Assembly: GCA_963575745.1 (NCBI GenBank)
Contig: CAUYUJ010020677.1
Coordinates: 12,501 to 76,500 of the forward strand
Source of the DNA: Prorocentrum cordatum
Taxonomy: Eukaryota; Sar; Dinophyceae; Prorocentrales; Prorocentraceae
Length of the DNA: 64,000 nt
Direction of reading: 5' to 3'
Of this stretch, positions 22,071 through 34,529 are shown one piece after another (position 1 is the first letter of the stretch; the number at the start of each line of letters is the position of its first letter). Under the pieces are notes generated by a model, which saw only the letters and a list, made by a program, of their open reading frames with translations, was not told where the DNA came from and searched no databases. A program made the position numbers and the translations under genes.

Positions 22071-22085
22071 CTGGAGATGATGACG
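21825..22085. repeat. (GCT)n then (GAT)n microsatellite
   Basis: A short CTG tract passes into a long GAT tract. Poly-Met and poly-Asp frames are spurious. Confidence 0.95.
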
Positions 22086-23060
22086 AGGATGGATGAGGAG
22101 GATGAGGATGAGGATGGGATGAGGATGAGGAGGAGGATGAGGATGAGGATTAAGGACGAGGAGGAGGGAGACGAGGAGGAGGCGAGGAGGAGGAGGAGGA
22201 GCAGGAGGAGGGGACGGAAGGAGGGACGGATGGCGAGATGTTAGGGAGGGGGAGAGAGAGGAGGGAGGGAGGGAAAGAGGAAGGGAGAGGGAGGGAGAGG
22301 ATGGGGGTGGGGAGGTGAGGGAGGGAGGGAGGGAGGAGGGAGGGGGGGAGGGAGGAGGGACGGAAGGAGGGAGGGAGGGATGGAGGGAGGGAGGGAAGGG
22401 CGGGAGGGATGGAGGGAGAGGAGGAGGGAGGAGGAGGAGGAGGAGGAGAGGAGCAGGAGAGGAGGAAGGAGCAGGCGAGGAGGAGGAGGAGGTGGAGGAA
22501 GGAAGTGAATGAGGAGGAGGAAGGAGGAGGATGAGGAGGCGGAGGAGGAGGCGGAGGAGGAGGAGGAGGAGGAGGAGGAGGAGGAGGAGGAGGAGGGGAG
22601 GGCGGAGGAGGAGGAGAGGAGGAGAAGAGGAGGAGGAGGGAAGTGGAGGAGGAGGGGGGGAGGAGGATGCGGAGGAGGAGAAGGCGGAGGAGGAGGAGGG
22701 AGGAGGAGGGGCGGAGGGGGAGGAGGCGGGGGAGGAGGATGAGGATGAGGAGGGGCGGATGAGTAGGAGGAGGAGGTTGAAGGGGAGGAGGAGGAGAGGC
22801 GGAAGGAGCAGGAGGCGGAGGAGGAGGAGGAGGAGGAGGAGGAGGAGGAGGAGGAGGAGGGGAGGAGGGGGAAGGGCTGGAGGGAGGGGAGGGATGTCAG
22901 GGAGGAGAGAGGGAGGGAGCGAGAGGGAGGGAGGGAGGTGAGAGAAAGGTCAGGGAGGGATGGAGGGAGGGAGGACGGGAGGAGGAGCAGGAGGAGGAGG
23001 AGGAGGAGGAGGAGGAGGAGGAGGAGGAGGAGGCAGAAGGTTTTTGAGGAGGAGAAGGAG
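22086..23060. repeat. (GGA)n / (GGGA)n tract
   Basis: Purine-only repeats ending in GAGGACCAGATG, the same type of junction that precedes family B elements. Confidence 0.95.
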
Positions 23061-23875
23061 GAGGACCAGATGTTTGCACCAGCACCACTATCGGCGGTGT
23101 GCCCCCCAACCGGGTGAAGAGAATCCCGATCTCGATCGTGGTGGTATTGGATTCGGGCTTCCCACGGTGGTCGAAAGATTGCCACCAGAACCAACACCTA
23201 GGATCCTCTTGGTCTGGTAGAGGCAACCCCATGTGTTGGTTCTGGTGCCCATTTCCAATTCGAAGCCTCCAAGAGGGTGGGATGAGATGAGATGAGACCA
23301 GTCGCGAAGCGAGGCTATGCATAAATGAAGGGCCCCGAGCCGCCTTCTCTGCCTTGCGGGGGAGGGGGGAGGGAGGTAGCACGATCGAACAGGATGGGGG
23401 CTCAAGGTGGCCAAAAGGGCTCCAGGAGGCACCAGGGGGCCTCAAGAGGCCCCAGAGGCTTCAGCGCGGGACCACCCATGTTAGATGTCCCCTCCTGGGT
23501 GGCCTGGACACGTGACAGCACGTGGTTCCATCTAGGGGCAGCCATGGTGGATATCCCCCTGGGCGACCTGAGGATATGAAAGAGAAATGGAGGCTCAGAG
23601 GTAACAATTCAAAGCGTCTCTTGCCAGGGTCCAGAAGTTTGGCTGCGACATGGCTTGCCGGATCGTCGCAAGGGTTGGCCGGTGTGATAGGCTCACCGTC
23701 GCTCGTAGACACTAGGGAGGGTACCTACATCGGGCCACACAACTTTCACCGGCATGCGACCCTCAAAGAGTCTTGGCGCACGTCCAGTGTCTCCTGTGCC
23801 TCCCCTCCGCGGCTGAGCATCCGTAGGGTCCAGCAAGGGAGGGGCGCCAGTCCTGCTTCGCGGCCTCGACCGCAG
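23061..23875. other. Unique stretch with family E fragment
   Basis: At 23470-23580 lie two units related to family E (TGGCCTGGACACGTGA, GGTTCCATCTAGGGGCAGCC). The remainder shows no recognised gene, although the frame of the next exon is open from about 23522. Confidence 0.45.
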
Positions 23876-24630
23876 GCCCTCGCAGACCTGCGCGCGGCGC
23901 TGGCGGCGGAGGATGTGGATCCCGTGGTGCTGGGCGCGGCCGTGACGGCGGCCACGAAGGCCTCGGTAGACAAGGAGGAGATCGCGGCGGCGAAGCGCGT
24001 TCTCTTCCAGCTCCAGAAGGAGAAGCGCGAGCAGGCGAAGCGGGAGCGCGCCCACCGGGAGGCGCTCGAGGCCCTGTCCGCGGCGCAGCGGGGCGACGAC
24101 GCGGCAGCGCTGCAGGAGGCGCTCTCTCGCGCCGATGGCGCCGGCTGCGGCGCCGAGGAGACGGCAGAGGCGAGGCTGCGGCTGGAGGAGCTGCAGAAGG
24201 CGGAGAAGGAGGACATCATACGGTATGCCCTGGAGGACTTCGAGTACGCCGTCGGGCAGGACGACGTGGAGAACGCGACGCTCGCGCTGCAGGACGCGAT
24301 GGACCAGGGCGCAGATCCGGAGGAGGTGAAGAAGCACCAGGACACGCTGCGGGCGCTGAGAGAGCGGCTGGACCCCGAGGGGGAGGCCAAGGCGCGGCGG
24401 CTGGCAGCCCGCAAGGACAAGGGCGCGCGCAAGTGGAACTACAGCGGCCAGACCGACAACAAGCTCATGGTGAACGACCGCTTCCGCGAGCACGAGGAGG
24501 AGCTGCAGAGACGGCGGATGCTCGCATACAAAGGCAGGGGCAGATTCAGGGACGCGGCGGAGGACGCGGGCGACGACGCGGCGGACAAGGAGGTGCGCAA
24601 GCAGCGCGCGGAGACCAACAAGGAGTTGGG
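23876..24630 (+). CDS. Charged coiled-coil protein exon, unknown
   Basis: About 251 codons from acceptor GACCGCAG (phase 0) to a probable GT donor at 24631. The product is helical: Ala/Glu/Arg/Lys-rich heptads including KRVLFQLQKEKREQAKRERA and ARLRLEELQKAEKEDIIRYA. It also has repeats of an 'ALQEALSRA / ALQDAMDQG' type with D-P-E-E-V turns, and a basic stretch AARKDKGARKWNYSGQTDNK. Codons end almost only in G or C. The alternation of ADLRAALAAEDVDP-like and ALSAAQRGDDAAALQEA-like blocks suggests an internal helical-hairpin repeat of about 60 residues. No family is recognised. First and last exons are not seen; this is an internal exon. Confidence 0.65.
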
Positions 24631-24879
24631 GTGCTCGGGGAAGCGTGCAAGCGCCCCCCCGCCCCCCTTGCCACCGATGCCTCGTCTTATTCTCGCCCAG
24701 CGTCCAGGGGAGCGATGGCCAGGGTGATCTACCTGCTTCCTTCTCCTGCCTGCTGCCCCCGCTCCTCGTCCGTGGGGGGGGCAGCAGCAGTGGCCGTGTC
24801 GGGGGCATGCGGAGATATGCAGCAGAAGGGGGAGGAGGAAGAGAAGGACTGGCAGAGATGCAGAATGAGAGGGATTTGC

Positions 24880-24939
24880 AATACGATGATGGTGATGATG
24901 ATGATGCTGATGATGAGCGTGACGAAAGTGATGATGATA

Positions 24940-24976
<37 letters not shown>

Positions 24977-25033
24977 CGATGATGACGATGATGATGATGA
25001 GGATGAGGATTATGATGAAAAGGGCGCGGATTG

Positions 25034-25075
<42 letters not shown>

Positions 25076-25618
25076 GGTGATGCTGATGACGGTGGTGATG
25101 ATGATGATGGTGGTGATGATGATGGTTTTGGTGGTGTTGATGATGCTGGTGAGCATGATGGTGACGGTGATGCTGATGGTTGTTGATGTTGATGATGCCA
25201 ATGTTGATGATTGTGATTGTTATGATGATTTCGATGGTAGTGAGGATGAAGATGATGATGATGATTATGTTGATGATGGTGATGACGATGTTGGTGATGA
25301 CTACGATAATGATGACGATTATGATGCTGGAAATGATGATACTGATGATGATGAGGATGATGATGATGAAGATGCTGACGATGAGGGTGCTGCTGTTGAT
25401 GATGATGCTGATGCTGATGCTGCTGATGGTGATGGTGATGGCGATGGTGATGGTGACGATCGTAATCATGGTGATGGTGGTGATGATGATTATGACGATG
25501 CTGATTATGATGATGATGCTGTGGATGATGTTGATGATGCTGATGATGATGATGATGAAGATGATTATGCTGATGATGGTGATGAATTGTGGTGATGATG
25601 ATGATGATGAGGAGGAGG

Positions 25619-25651
<33 letters not shown>

Positions 25652-25690
25652 GTGGTGATGGTGATGGTGATGGTGAGGCTGAGGCTGAGG
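24880..25690. repeat. (GAT)n imperfect tract
   Basis: GATGAT repeats with GTG, GCT and GAC variants, ending in a short GAGGCT tract (25675-25710). Frames of several hundred residues on both strands here are artefacts. Confidence 0.95.
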
Positions 25691-25904
25691 CTGAGGCTGA
25701 GGCTGAGGCTGCTGCTATTGTTGTTGAGGAGCAGCAGCAGCAAGAAGCACCAGCGACAAGCTCAGGACGCATAGGGGGCGAAGGCATCAGGCGCCATTGC
25801 AGTCCAAAGAGTGCTTTGATGCGTCGGCTCAAGAACCCTCCATAGCCGCCAGGCCCCGCCCATCCCCGCCGAAAGCTAAACCACGTGATCAGCCCACGCA
25901 CCCC

Positions 25905-26560
25905 GGACGGTCTTCAGAAACGCGAGGCATGGCTTCGTTGCGAAGACACCTGATTGGGCGACAGGCAATTGCAATGCTGAAGGTATCAAACGTGATGTAC
26001 CGTGCCAAGGATTGTGCTGTGCTGCGCCGTGCTGAAGCGAGATGTGTCGCGCCGAAGTGAAGTGCGTTGTGCTCTGTAGAGTTGTGGGCCAAGTCGCCCG
26101 TGGCATCCGAATCCTGACCGAACCGATCTGGATCGTAAGCTCGAGCTGCCTGAACGCACAGCTGGCCCAAGAACTCGTTGCAGTCGGAACGCGTGGGGCG
26201 CTCAATCGGCTCGAGCGCGAGATCCGTCGCAGCTCCGAAGGCGGGGCGAGACGGCGAGGGGCGCAGGGCGCGTGGACGCGCCATGGAGTACACAGGGGGC
26301 GCACTCGGGGGCGGGCCAAGGCAGATATTATCATCTTGTGGCGTTGGTCGGGTGGACGCGGAAATCTGCAGTCCAACCCAACCTCTCTGCCTGTGGCCGC
26401 AGCTTGCCCGCCGAGATGGGACCCAATACTTGCACGGAGTGACGAATGGTGGTACAGCATTAATCGGTGCTTGCGCTGTGGAGAAAAAGCCAAGGGACGT
26501 GCCAGGGGACCTAGCAAGTGACGCGCCACGCCACGGGCAGGGAACCCACCAGGGGGCAGG
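25905..26560 (+). repeat. Family C head, diverged copy
   Basis: Contains AAACGCGAGGCATGG, AAGACACCTGATTGGGCGAC, TGCAATGCTGAAGGTATCAA, GTGCTGTGCTGCGCCGTGCT and CCGAACCGATCTGGATC in family C order. Followed by a family E/F tail. Confidence 0.75.
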
Positions 26561-26639
26561 CCAGGGAGCACGACAGCGGGCGAGCAAGGAGACGCGATGA
26601 AGGGGCCGGGGCATACGCTGTCCCGCCCTGGGGCGCGAG

Positions 26640-27240
26640 GAGCTCACGTGCTTTCACGCTTGCCCCTTCCTGGGGCGTTGGGGACACACGTGTTTTCACG
26701 TGTCTGGGCCACCCAAGGACGGACATCCAGTGTCAGGTTCCAGTTCGGTGGCAACCATGTTCGACACCGCCTTGGGTGGCCCGGACAAGTCAACAACGTG
26801 GCTCCAGCTCGGGACCACCATGCTACAGCCCCCCTTCTTGGACACATGAAAACATTCGGTTCCAGTTCGGGGCAACCATGTTCGATTTCCCCGTTAGCTG
26901 GCCTGGACATTGAAAACCACGTGGCTCCATCTCGGAACCACCATGGAACCACCATGGCAGATATCCGCCTGGGTGGCCTGGACACGTAAAAACACGTGGT
27001 TCCAGCTCGGGACCACCATGTTAGACACGCGAATGGGAAATAGGGAACATCACAGCAGAAAAACAGGTGTCAGGTTGACGATGTTTTTGTTTTTGTCTCG
27101 CGTATGTGGGCCCCCAACGCTGGGGGCGCCCCGACGGCCACATGTTGGATATTTCCCCCCCTTGGGTGCCCCGCGTACGGTAGAACTCGTGTTTCCAGCT
27201 CGGGGTACCCATGTTCGACACCCTTCTGGTTGCCCTGGGC
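26640..27240 (+). repeat. Family F/E tandem tail
   Basis: Two F-like units are followed by about eight units of roughly 60-65 bp containing GGTTCCAGCTCGGG, CAACCATGTT, AGACACC and TGGGTGGCCTGGACACGT. The same tail follows the family C head at 33745 (34300-34515). Confidence 0.75.
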
Positions 27241-27565
27241 GATACCATGTTGTGATGATGACGGTGATGGTGAACATGGTGATCATGCCGATTCTATTCA
27301 TGATGTGAATGACGGTCACGATGATGATGACGATGATGATTATCATGATGAGGCTGATGATGAAGAGGATGCCGATAATGATGATGATGGTGATGACGAC
27401 GGCGATGCTGATGCTGATGATGATGGGGATGCTGATTAGGATTATGCTCATGATGACAGCGGGCGATGCTGATGATGACGGTGATGATGCTGACGCTGAT
27501 TATGATGGTATGATGACAATAACCATGGTGATGATGCTGATGATGCTGATGATGATGCGTATGAC

Positions 27566-27611
<46 letters not shown>

Positions 27612-27618
27612 CTGATGC

Positions 27619-27673
<55 letters not shown>

Positions 27674-27792
27674 CAGGAGGAGGAAGAGGAGGAGGAGGAG
27701 GAGGAGGAGAAGGATTTAGACGCTGGTGATGATGATTGTGATGATGATGACGATGCTGCTGCAGCTGACGATAATGATGCTGATGGTGATGG

Positions 27793-27851
<59 letters not shown>

Positions 27852-27890
27852 CAGATGCTGCTCGTGGTGGCGGTGGTGGTGATGATGAGT

Positions 27891-27925
<35 letters not shown>

Positions 27926-28165
27926 CCAGCCTGGGCTGGGCTGGGCTGGCTGGCTGGCTGCCTGGCTGGGCTGGGCTGGTCTGTTTGGCTCACTGCTGGC
28001 TGCATGCATGGACGGGTGTACGGATGATGATGACGATGACGATGATGATGATGACTATGATTGTTAAGATTATGATGCCGAATGTCAGTACGATGATGAT
28101 GCTGATGATGATTCTGATGATGCTGATGTGATGCTCATGATGGTGATGCTGACGACGACGATGGC

Positions 28166-28217
<52 letters not shown>

Positions 28218-28551
28218 GTGACAATGATAATGATCATGGTGATTATGATGATGGTGGTGGTACTGATGATGTTGATGATGCTGCTGATGATGATGCTGAT
28301 GATGATGACGATTGTGATATTGATGATGATGATGATGATAATGATGATGATGCTGATTATCATGATGGTGCTGCCGATGATGTTGGTTATGATGATGAGG
28401 ATGATTATGGTGATCGTAACGGTGATGCTGACGATGGTGATGCTGGTTGTGACGATGGTGATGATGGTGATGATGATGATAAGTATGATGCTGATTGTGA
28501 CTATGATGATGATGCTGCTGATGATGATGATGATGATGCTGATGCTGATGC

Positions 28552-28586
<35 letters not shown>

Positions 28587-28790
28587 TTGATGTTGATGTT
28601 GATGTTGATGACGAGGATGCTGATGATGCTGATGACGATTATGGTGATGGTGATGGTGATGTGATGGTGATGGTGATGGTAATGGTGATGGTGATGGTGA
28701 TGCTGACGATGGTGATGCTGGCTGTGATGATGGTGATGATGGTGATGACGATGGTGGAACAGCCGACGATGAGCAGCATAATCAGCACCG
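27241..28790. repeat. (GAT)n tract with a (GGCT)n island
   Basis: Imperfect GAT repeats, interrupted by GGA (27675-27710) and by GGCT/GGGCT repeats (27893-27990). Confidence 0.95.
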
Positions 28791-29420
28791 CCGCCACGAT
28801 CGCCCCTCCCGAGGTACGTGGCCCCGCCGCCGAAGCCCGAGGTAGCCCGCCGGGGCTTCAGCTACGGCCGGTCGCCCCGGGAGGAGGACGAGCCGCCACG
28901 GACGCCACGGGGGCGCCAACGGCACAGCCCCCGCGGGCGATGCGTCCAGCTCGCGCCTCGCCGAGGCGTCGGCGACCTCGGCACGAGGGAGTCGGCGCGG
29001 TCGATCGCCTTCGAGGGGTCCCGAGGGGGTCGGGTGCCGTCGTCCTCCTCCCCCTCCCCCCCCTCATCCACCTCCCGCTCCTCCTCCTTCTCCTCCACCT
29101 CCTCCTCCTCGCCCTCTTCCACCTCCTCCTCATCGTCCTCCTCCGCCTCCTCCTCCCCCCCTCTTCCGCCTCCGCCTCCTCCTCTCCTCCTCTTCCTCCC
29201 CCTCCTCCTATCCCGAACGCCGCGCTGGGAGTTATGTTTCGCCGCCTTTGAGCTCTCGGGGCCCTCCCGAGGGGCTCCGGGGCCGTCAAGAAACGGCTCG
29301 GTGCGAAAGCCTGTTCTCCCTAAGCGTGCTGCGGTGGTGGTTCTCGCTTTGAGAAGACAGCGCCCCGCGTCCTCCTTCCTTCCTCCCTGCTCCCTCACTT
29401 CTCCTATGCCTGCCTCTCGC
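28791..29420. other. No supported gene
   Basis: A possible short exon end (SSIISTAATIAPPE then GAG|GTACGTGG near 28814) is followed by GC-rich DNA and a CTC tract at 29040-29210. Nothing else is recognised. Confidence 0.3.
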
Positions 29421-29429
29421 ACCCTATTT

Positions 29430-29830
29430 CGGTGCACTTCTCATTCGTTTCGTGGCCTCCTAGGGAGCTTCACCGAAGCCCCCAGGGGGGCGTACCGCAT
29501 AAAGACCCCCAGCCCCTGTTCGGCAGATCCATCGCATGGCTCGTGGCTCCGAGGAGATCCACCGACCGCGCCCAGGGGGTGGTACCGCAAAGCGACCTGC
29601 TGCCGATTTCGGCAGACCCCTCACACGCTTCGCGACCCCATAGGGAGCTCCACCGAGGGCCCCAGCTTGTGCGTCCACACGTAGGATCACCGCCCATTTC
29701 GGCGCACCTCTCACACGTTTCGTGGCCCCATAGGGAGCTCCACCAGACAGAGCTCCAATGGGTGCGACAACAGCCGATCCCCTCAATTTCGGCGCACCCC
29801 TCAAGACGTTTTGTCCCCAGTGGGTGTGTC
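29430..29830 (-). repeat. Family A array 3 (reverse orientation)
   Basis: Four units with CACACGTTTCGTGGCCCCAT and AGGGAGCTCCACCGA. Confidence 0.85.
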
Positions 29831-29978
29831 CACATGCGGCTCCCCGCCCATGTTAGCTCTCTCGTTCCACCTGCCTTGCAGTACTCGCACTTGCATATGA
29901 CTGGGCCTTTCGCCAGAACGCTATTTTTCGGCCGCGACCTCCAACAGCAGGCATCCAGATGCTCGTCACGAGGTGTGA

Positions 29979-31430
29979 ATGCGCCCCGTGATAGTTCTAA
30001 CAGCTCTCGTGCCGCTGGCGATGAAACTCTGGTCCTGGGCGCAAGTCCAGCGGCTCTTTCCGACGGCTACTCTCCGGGCATCGGCCGACGACCTTGTAAT
30101 GGTCTTGCCGCGGGCTCTTGAGCACCTCCCTGCACTGCGCGCTTTCTTCGAGGAGTTCGGAAAGGTGTCTGGCCTCCTGCTGAACATTCCCAAGACGGTG
30201 GCGGTGCCCCTCGACCCTTTCGATGAACTCGCAGTCCGCCGCGCGGTAGGGTGCAGGGTGCCGGCCTGGGCGGGGCTCGGCGTCGCGGACGCCGCCAAAT
30301 ACCTTGGTCTCGTACTCGGGCCTGGCCGGGGGGGCGCTTCCTGGCAGGCGCCACTCAAGAAGTATGAGGACCGCGCCAAAGTGTGGGGACAGCTCGGGGC
30401 CGGCGCCTGCCTGACCGCTCGCGCGTATCAGGTGTACGTGGCGTCCGTCCTCTCGTTCGTGGGGCAGCTGGAGCCGCTTCCCGATGACTTCGACGCCGCC
30501 GAAGAGAGGGCATGCGCTGCCCTCTTCCCAGGGCCTACAGACTGGGTCACACCAGGCTGCCTAATGGATCTCCGCTCATTGGGCTTCCCATGGGAGCTGC
30601 GAGACGTCCGGGCCGCGGCCCTCGCTTCCAAGGCGCGGGTGGTCCGCTTCGAGGCGCGCGGCGACTTGCAGGTGCACGCCCGCGCCCGGCGCATGGAGGC
30701 GCTCCTCAGCAACGTCGACAGCACCCTCGCCCGAGAGGCCTGGCTGGGAACATGGCGCTCTCGCTGTTTCCTCCTTCAGCTGGCGCGCGCAGACAGCCAG
30801 GTCTGGCAGATGCTCCGCGCCTCCCCGACGGTTGACTTACGACTGCAAGAACGCGAGGGGTGGCAGCGCAGGGTCACGATGGTCTGTCGCGGGGCTGCCG
30901 GAGCACATGCGCAACGCCAACTCCGGCGCAGGCTGGATCGCTGGCAGATCGCCACCCTCCCTGGGCTACGACCTGCTCGGGCAGTACGGCACCTTCAACA
31001 ACTGGCGAGCCACGGCCACCCCCGTGTGCTAGCAGCCTACTTGCGGACAATCTTCAACGCCTGGTGCACGAGCCACCGGTTCCAGGGCGCTGGCCCCTGC
31101 CGGTTCGCTTGCGGCGGCGGCCGGGACAAATTGGAGCACTTCGCGTTCCGCCCCACTGTGAAGGCACTGTTTTCTGAGTTCCACCTTCCACCTTCTGCGC
31201 CCGGCTTAGAACTGGACACTTTTTTAGGGCTCCAGGAGTTGCCGGCGCAGGTGGGCACCTCTCCGGCTCTCCTGTGCCAGCGGCAGGGGGTAGCATTGTA
31301 TGCTTTGTACCGTCTGCACGGGGCTCTCCGCCATGGAGTGGTGGCGGCCGCGCACATTCCCGGCGCCAAGGCGCCACACGTGTTGACCAGGAAGACGATT
31401 AGGTCCGGCCTCTTTGGGTACGTGTTTCAC
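29979..31430 (+). mobile_element. 5'-truncated LINE, reverse transcriptase C-terminal part
   Basis: The frame begins within the polymerase palm. RASADDLVMVLP carries the catalytic x-D-D of motif C, followed by FGKVSGLLLNIPKTVAVPL (motif D/thumb region) and AAKYLGLVLGP. Near the end CRFACGGGRDKLEHFAF is the Cys/His knuckle typical of non-LTR retrotransposon ORF2 C-termini. Motifs A and B are missing and a stop lies just upstream, so this is a dead 5'-truncated copy, as LINE insertions often are. It ends in a (CTC)n tract at 31437-31510. No RNase H follows. Confidence 0.75.
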
Positions 31431-32069
31431 TTGTTCCTCCTCCTCCTCCTCCTCCTCCTCCTCCTCCTCCTCCTCCTCCTCCTCCTCCTCCTCCTCCTCC
31501 TTTTCCTCCTAGCATAATGTTGTGTCAGATTTATTCGTGTGGCCGTTTGGGCCACCTAGTAGGGGTTAGAACACAACCTCTGTGCACCCGCGGGGCCGAT
31601 ACGCTTCAAAGGGAAATCGTATCATTCGCCATCTGGGGTTTCTTTCGCCTCCCTCTCCTCCGCCTCCTCCTCCTCCTCCTCCTTGTCCCCCCCCCCTCTC
31701 CTCCGAAACGGTGGCCCGAGTTTCGGCCACGTTCGCCGGACAGCTTCTGTCCGCTGGATGCCTGACTCTCTCGCAGCCTTGGCATTGCACCTGCACTCGG
31801 CGACTTGACAAGTGGTGAGATGATCATTGGCTGTTCGCGTCCTCTCCTGCCTCCTGCCTTCCCCCTCTCCAAAAAATTGCGCGCTGGAAAAAAAAAAGCC
31901 CTGAGGTCCAGAGCGCGGTTCCTTCAGGACCCGCTTCCGTCAGGCCGTGTAAAGCCAAGACGTCGACGTGAGGAACAGTTTGGATTCGGAAGGGGCCCGA
32001 CGTTCCCTAGGTAATTCGATGGCTGTTTCTCTTGCGCTCCTCGTCCACGCAGGCGCTCTTGGGGCCAAC
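31431..32069. other. CTC tract and unassigned sequence
   Basis: Polypyrimidine 31437-31510 and 31650-31700. A 9-A run lies at 31890. No gene seen. Confidence 0.5.
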
Positions 32070-32600
32070 ATGATCGACAGACGATCCCAGACAGGAATTT
32101 GGAAAGGCGAGGCATGGCTAAGTTCTCAAGACACGTCGTTGGGCGACAGGCAGCTGCAAAACTGAATGTGTCGATCGTCATGTACCCTGCCGAGGATTGT
32201 GCCGTGCTGCGCCGTGCGGAAATTAGATGTGTTATACCGCGATGAAATGCGCTGTGCTCTATAGCGTTGTAGATCAAGTCGCCCTTGGCATCCGAATCCT
32301 GACCGAACTGATCTGGATCTTCAGCTCGAGCTGCTTGAGCGCATAGCTGGCCCAGAGCTCTTGGCAGTCGAACCGTGTGGGACGCTCAATCAGCTCCAGC
32401 GCTAGACCCGACACACATCCGAAGCGGGACAAGACAGCACGGGGCGCAGGGCGCATGAACGCGCCGTGGAATGTGCCAGGGGCGCACGCACTAGGGGATA
32501 GGACGTGTCAGGGGACGTGGCAAGGAACGCACCACGGAATGGGCAGGGAAAGTGCCTGGGGACAAGCCAGAGAACGCGACAGAGGACGAGCCAGGGGACG
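32070..32600 (+). repeat. Family C head
   Basis: Starts ATGATCGACAGACGATCCC, continues with TTGGGCGACAGGCAGCTGC, GATTGTGCCGTGCTGCGCCG and TGACCGAACTGATCTGGATC, then GGACGTGGCA/GGACGCGCC short repeats. Confidence 0.8.
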
Positions 32601-32635
32601 CGCCGAGGATGAGGGGCATACGCCGTCCCGCCCTG

Positions 32636-32771
32636 GAGCGTTAGGAACCTAGGTGGTTTTACGCGTGTCTCGCCTTGGGGCGTTAGAAACCCACGTGTCT
32701 TCACGTTTGTCCCGCCCTGGGGCGTTAGGAACCCACCTGCTGTCACGTTTGTCCCGCCCTGGGGTGTTAGG

Positions 32772-32835
<64 letters not shown>

Positions 32836-33295
32836 CACACGCAAACGCACGTTTTCACGCTTGTCCCGCTCTGGGGCGTTGTGAACCCACCATGTGGTGT
32901 CATGCCTGTCCCGCTCTGGGGCGTTAGGACCCCAACCGATGTTAACTTATCCCGCTCTGGGGCGTTAGGAATCCACGTGTGTTCAGGCTTGTCCCGCCCT
33001 GGCGCGTTAGGAACCCACGCGTTTTCGCAGTTGTCTCGCTGTGGGGCGTTAGGAACCCACGTGTGTTCACGTTTGCCCCCCACCCCCCCTGGGGAATCAC
33101 ATGTTTTTACATGTGTCCCGCCCTGGGCAATTCGGAACCCACGTGTTGTCACGCTTGTCCCGCTGTGGTACGTTTGGAACCCACGTGTCCTTACGCTTGC
33201 CCCGCTCGCTTCATACTCTGGAGCGTTAGGAAGCCATGTGGTTTCGCGCTTGTCCCGCTTGGGGACAGTAGGAACCCACGTGTTGTCACGCTCCC
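32636..33295 (+). repeat. Family F tandem tail with CA tract
   Basis: About fourteen units of roughly 43-48 bp: GGGGCGTTAGGAACCCACGT, then GTTTTCACGCTTGTCCCGCC-like text. A (CA)n tract at 32774-32832 interrupts one unit. It directly follows the family C head. Confidence 0.85.
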
Positions 33296-33744
33296 AGGGC
33301 CTCGATCTTTGGTAAACGACGGTCCCACCGCACTCCCAGAACAACTTGGGGATCCTAGGGCACCCAGTCCGTCCAAGTGTTGAAAAACAAGCACGTCGGT
33401 CAAGACATCCTCAGATATTCGACACGCAGGGCGCGCCATCTTCGAGCGGGCACGCAACAAAAACATTCTTCCTGCAAAACCAGCGCGGGGTTCGAAACAT
33501 GGTTGGCAAACCTGCGCGCAGGGCGGCCCATCTTCGAGCGGACACGCAGCAATTCTGCATGCTATCATTGTATGTCAGATTATGGGGCTGCCGAACCTTA
33601 CTATTCCGCAGAGATTCTGCGCACAACGGTTTGCATTTTCTATTTCGCGAAGGAAGCCGGGGGCCTGCGGACACCGTTATTTATCGAGGATCCGAGATGG
33701 TAGGAACATTGGTCTCGAGCGTGCACGCGCGAAGCGCACTGGTC
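33296..33744. other. No gene recognised
   Basis: Holds a direct repeat of GGGCGSGCCATCTTCGAGCG / GGGCGGCCCATCTTCGAGCG (about 33428 and 33522) with CACGCARCAA after each copy. Short frames only. Confidence 0.4.
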
Positions 33745-34260
33745 ACACGATCGACCCAAACACCCGGAAAGGAATTCAGAAAGGCGTGGCATGGCTATGT
33801 TTTCAAGACACCTGATTGGGCGACACAAACACCCGGAAAGGAATCTAGAAAGGCGTGGCATGGCTACGTTTTCAAGACGCCAGATTGGGCGACATGCAAT
33901 TGCAATGTTGAAAGTATCGATTTTGATGTGCCGTGCCAAGGATTGTGTTGTCACATGCCGTGCCGAGATGTGTCGTGCCGCAATATAGTGCGTTGTGTTT
34001 GACCGAACTGATATCGATCCTGAGCTCGAGCTGCCTGAGCGCATATGTAGCTGGCCCATAACTTCTTGTAGTCGAGACATGTGGGACGCTCAATCAGCTC
34101 GGGCTTAACTTCCGGCTCAGTTCTGGAGCGGGACGAGACGACACGGGGCGCAGGGTGCATGGACGCGCCACGAAATGTGCCAGGGTCGCACTCGGAGATG
34201 CGCCAAGGGACAAGCCAGGGAACGCGACAGAGGACGAGCCAAGGGACGCGCCAAGGGGGG
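33745..34260 (+). repeat. Family C head with internal duplication
   Basis: The segment AAACACCCGGAAAGGAAT..AAGGCGTGGCATGGCTA..CAAGACRCCWGATTGGGCGAC occurs twice in succession (about 33758-33828 and 33829-33895) before the rest of the head. An E tail follows at 34300. Confidence 0.75.
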
Positions 34261-34299
34261 AGGGGCATACGCTGTCCGGCTGTGGAGGAACCCGCTTGT

Positions 34300-34515
34300 T
34301 TTGACGTGTCCAGGCCACCCCGGGACGGATATCTAACACGCGAGGTTCCAGCCCGGGGCAACCATGTTAGGTACCGCCTTGGGTGGCCTGGGCACGTTAA
34401 ACCAGTGGTTCCAGCTCGAGACCACCATGTTAGACCCCCCTTGGGTGGCCTGGGCATGGGAAGGATATGGTTCCAGCTCGGGGCAACCATGCTAGACACC
34501 CCCCCTGGGTGGCCT
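34300..34515 (+). repeat. Family E tandem tail
   Basis: Three to four units with GGTTCCAGCTCGGGGCAACC, ATGTTAGACACCC and TGGGTGGCCTGGGCACG. Confidence 0.8.
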
Positions 34516-34529
34516 GGGCACCGAAAAAC

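Noticed and set aside
23693-24808. 371-codon minus-strand frame
   Set aside because: Antisense shadow of the GC-ending coiled-coil exon on the + strand; Leu/Arg/Val-rich without a domain.
24439-25901. Poly-Asp, poly-Met and poly-His frames up to 434 codons
   Set aside because: Translations of the GAT microsatellite.
34094-34339. Short frames in the GGACGCGCC repeat region
   Set aside because: Present only through repeat composition.
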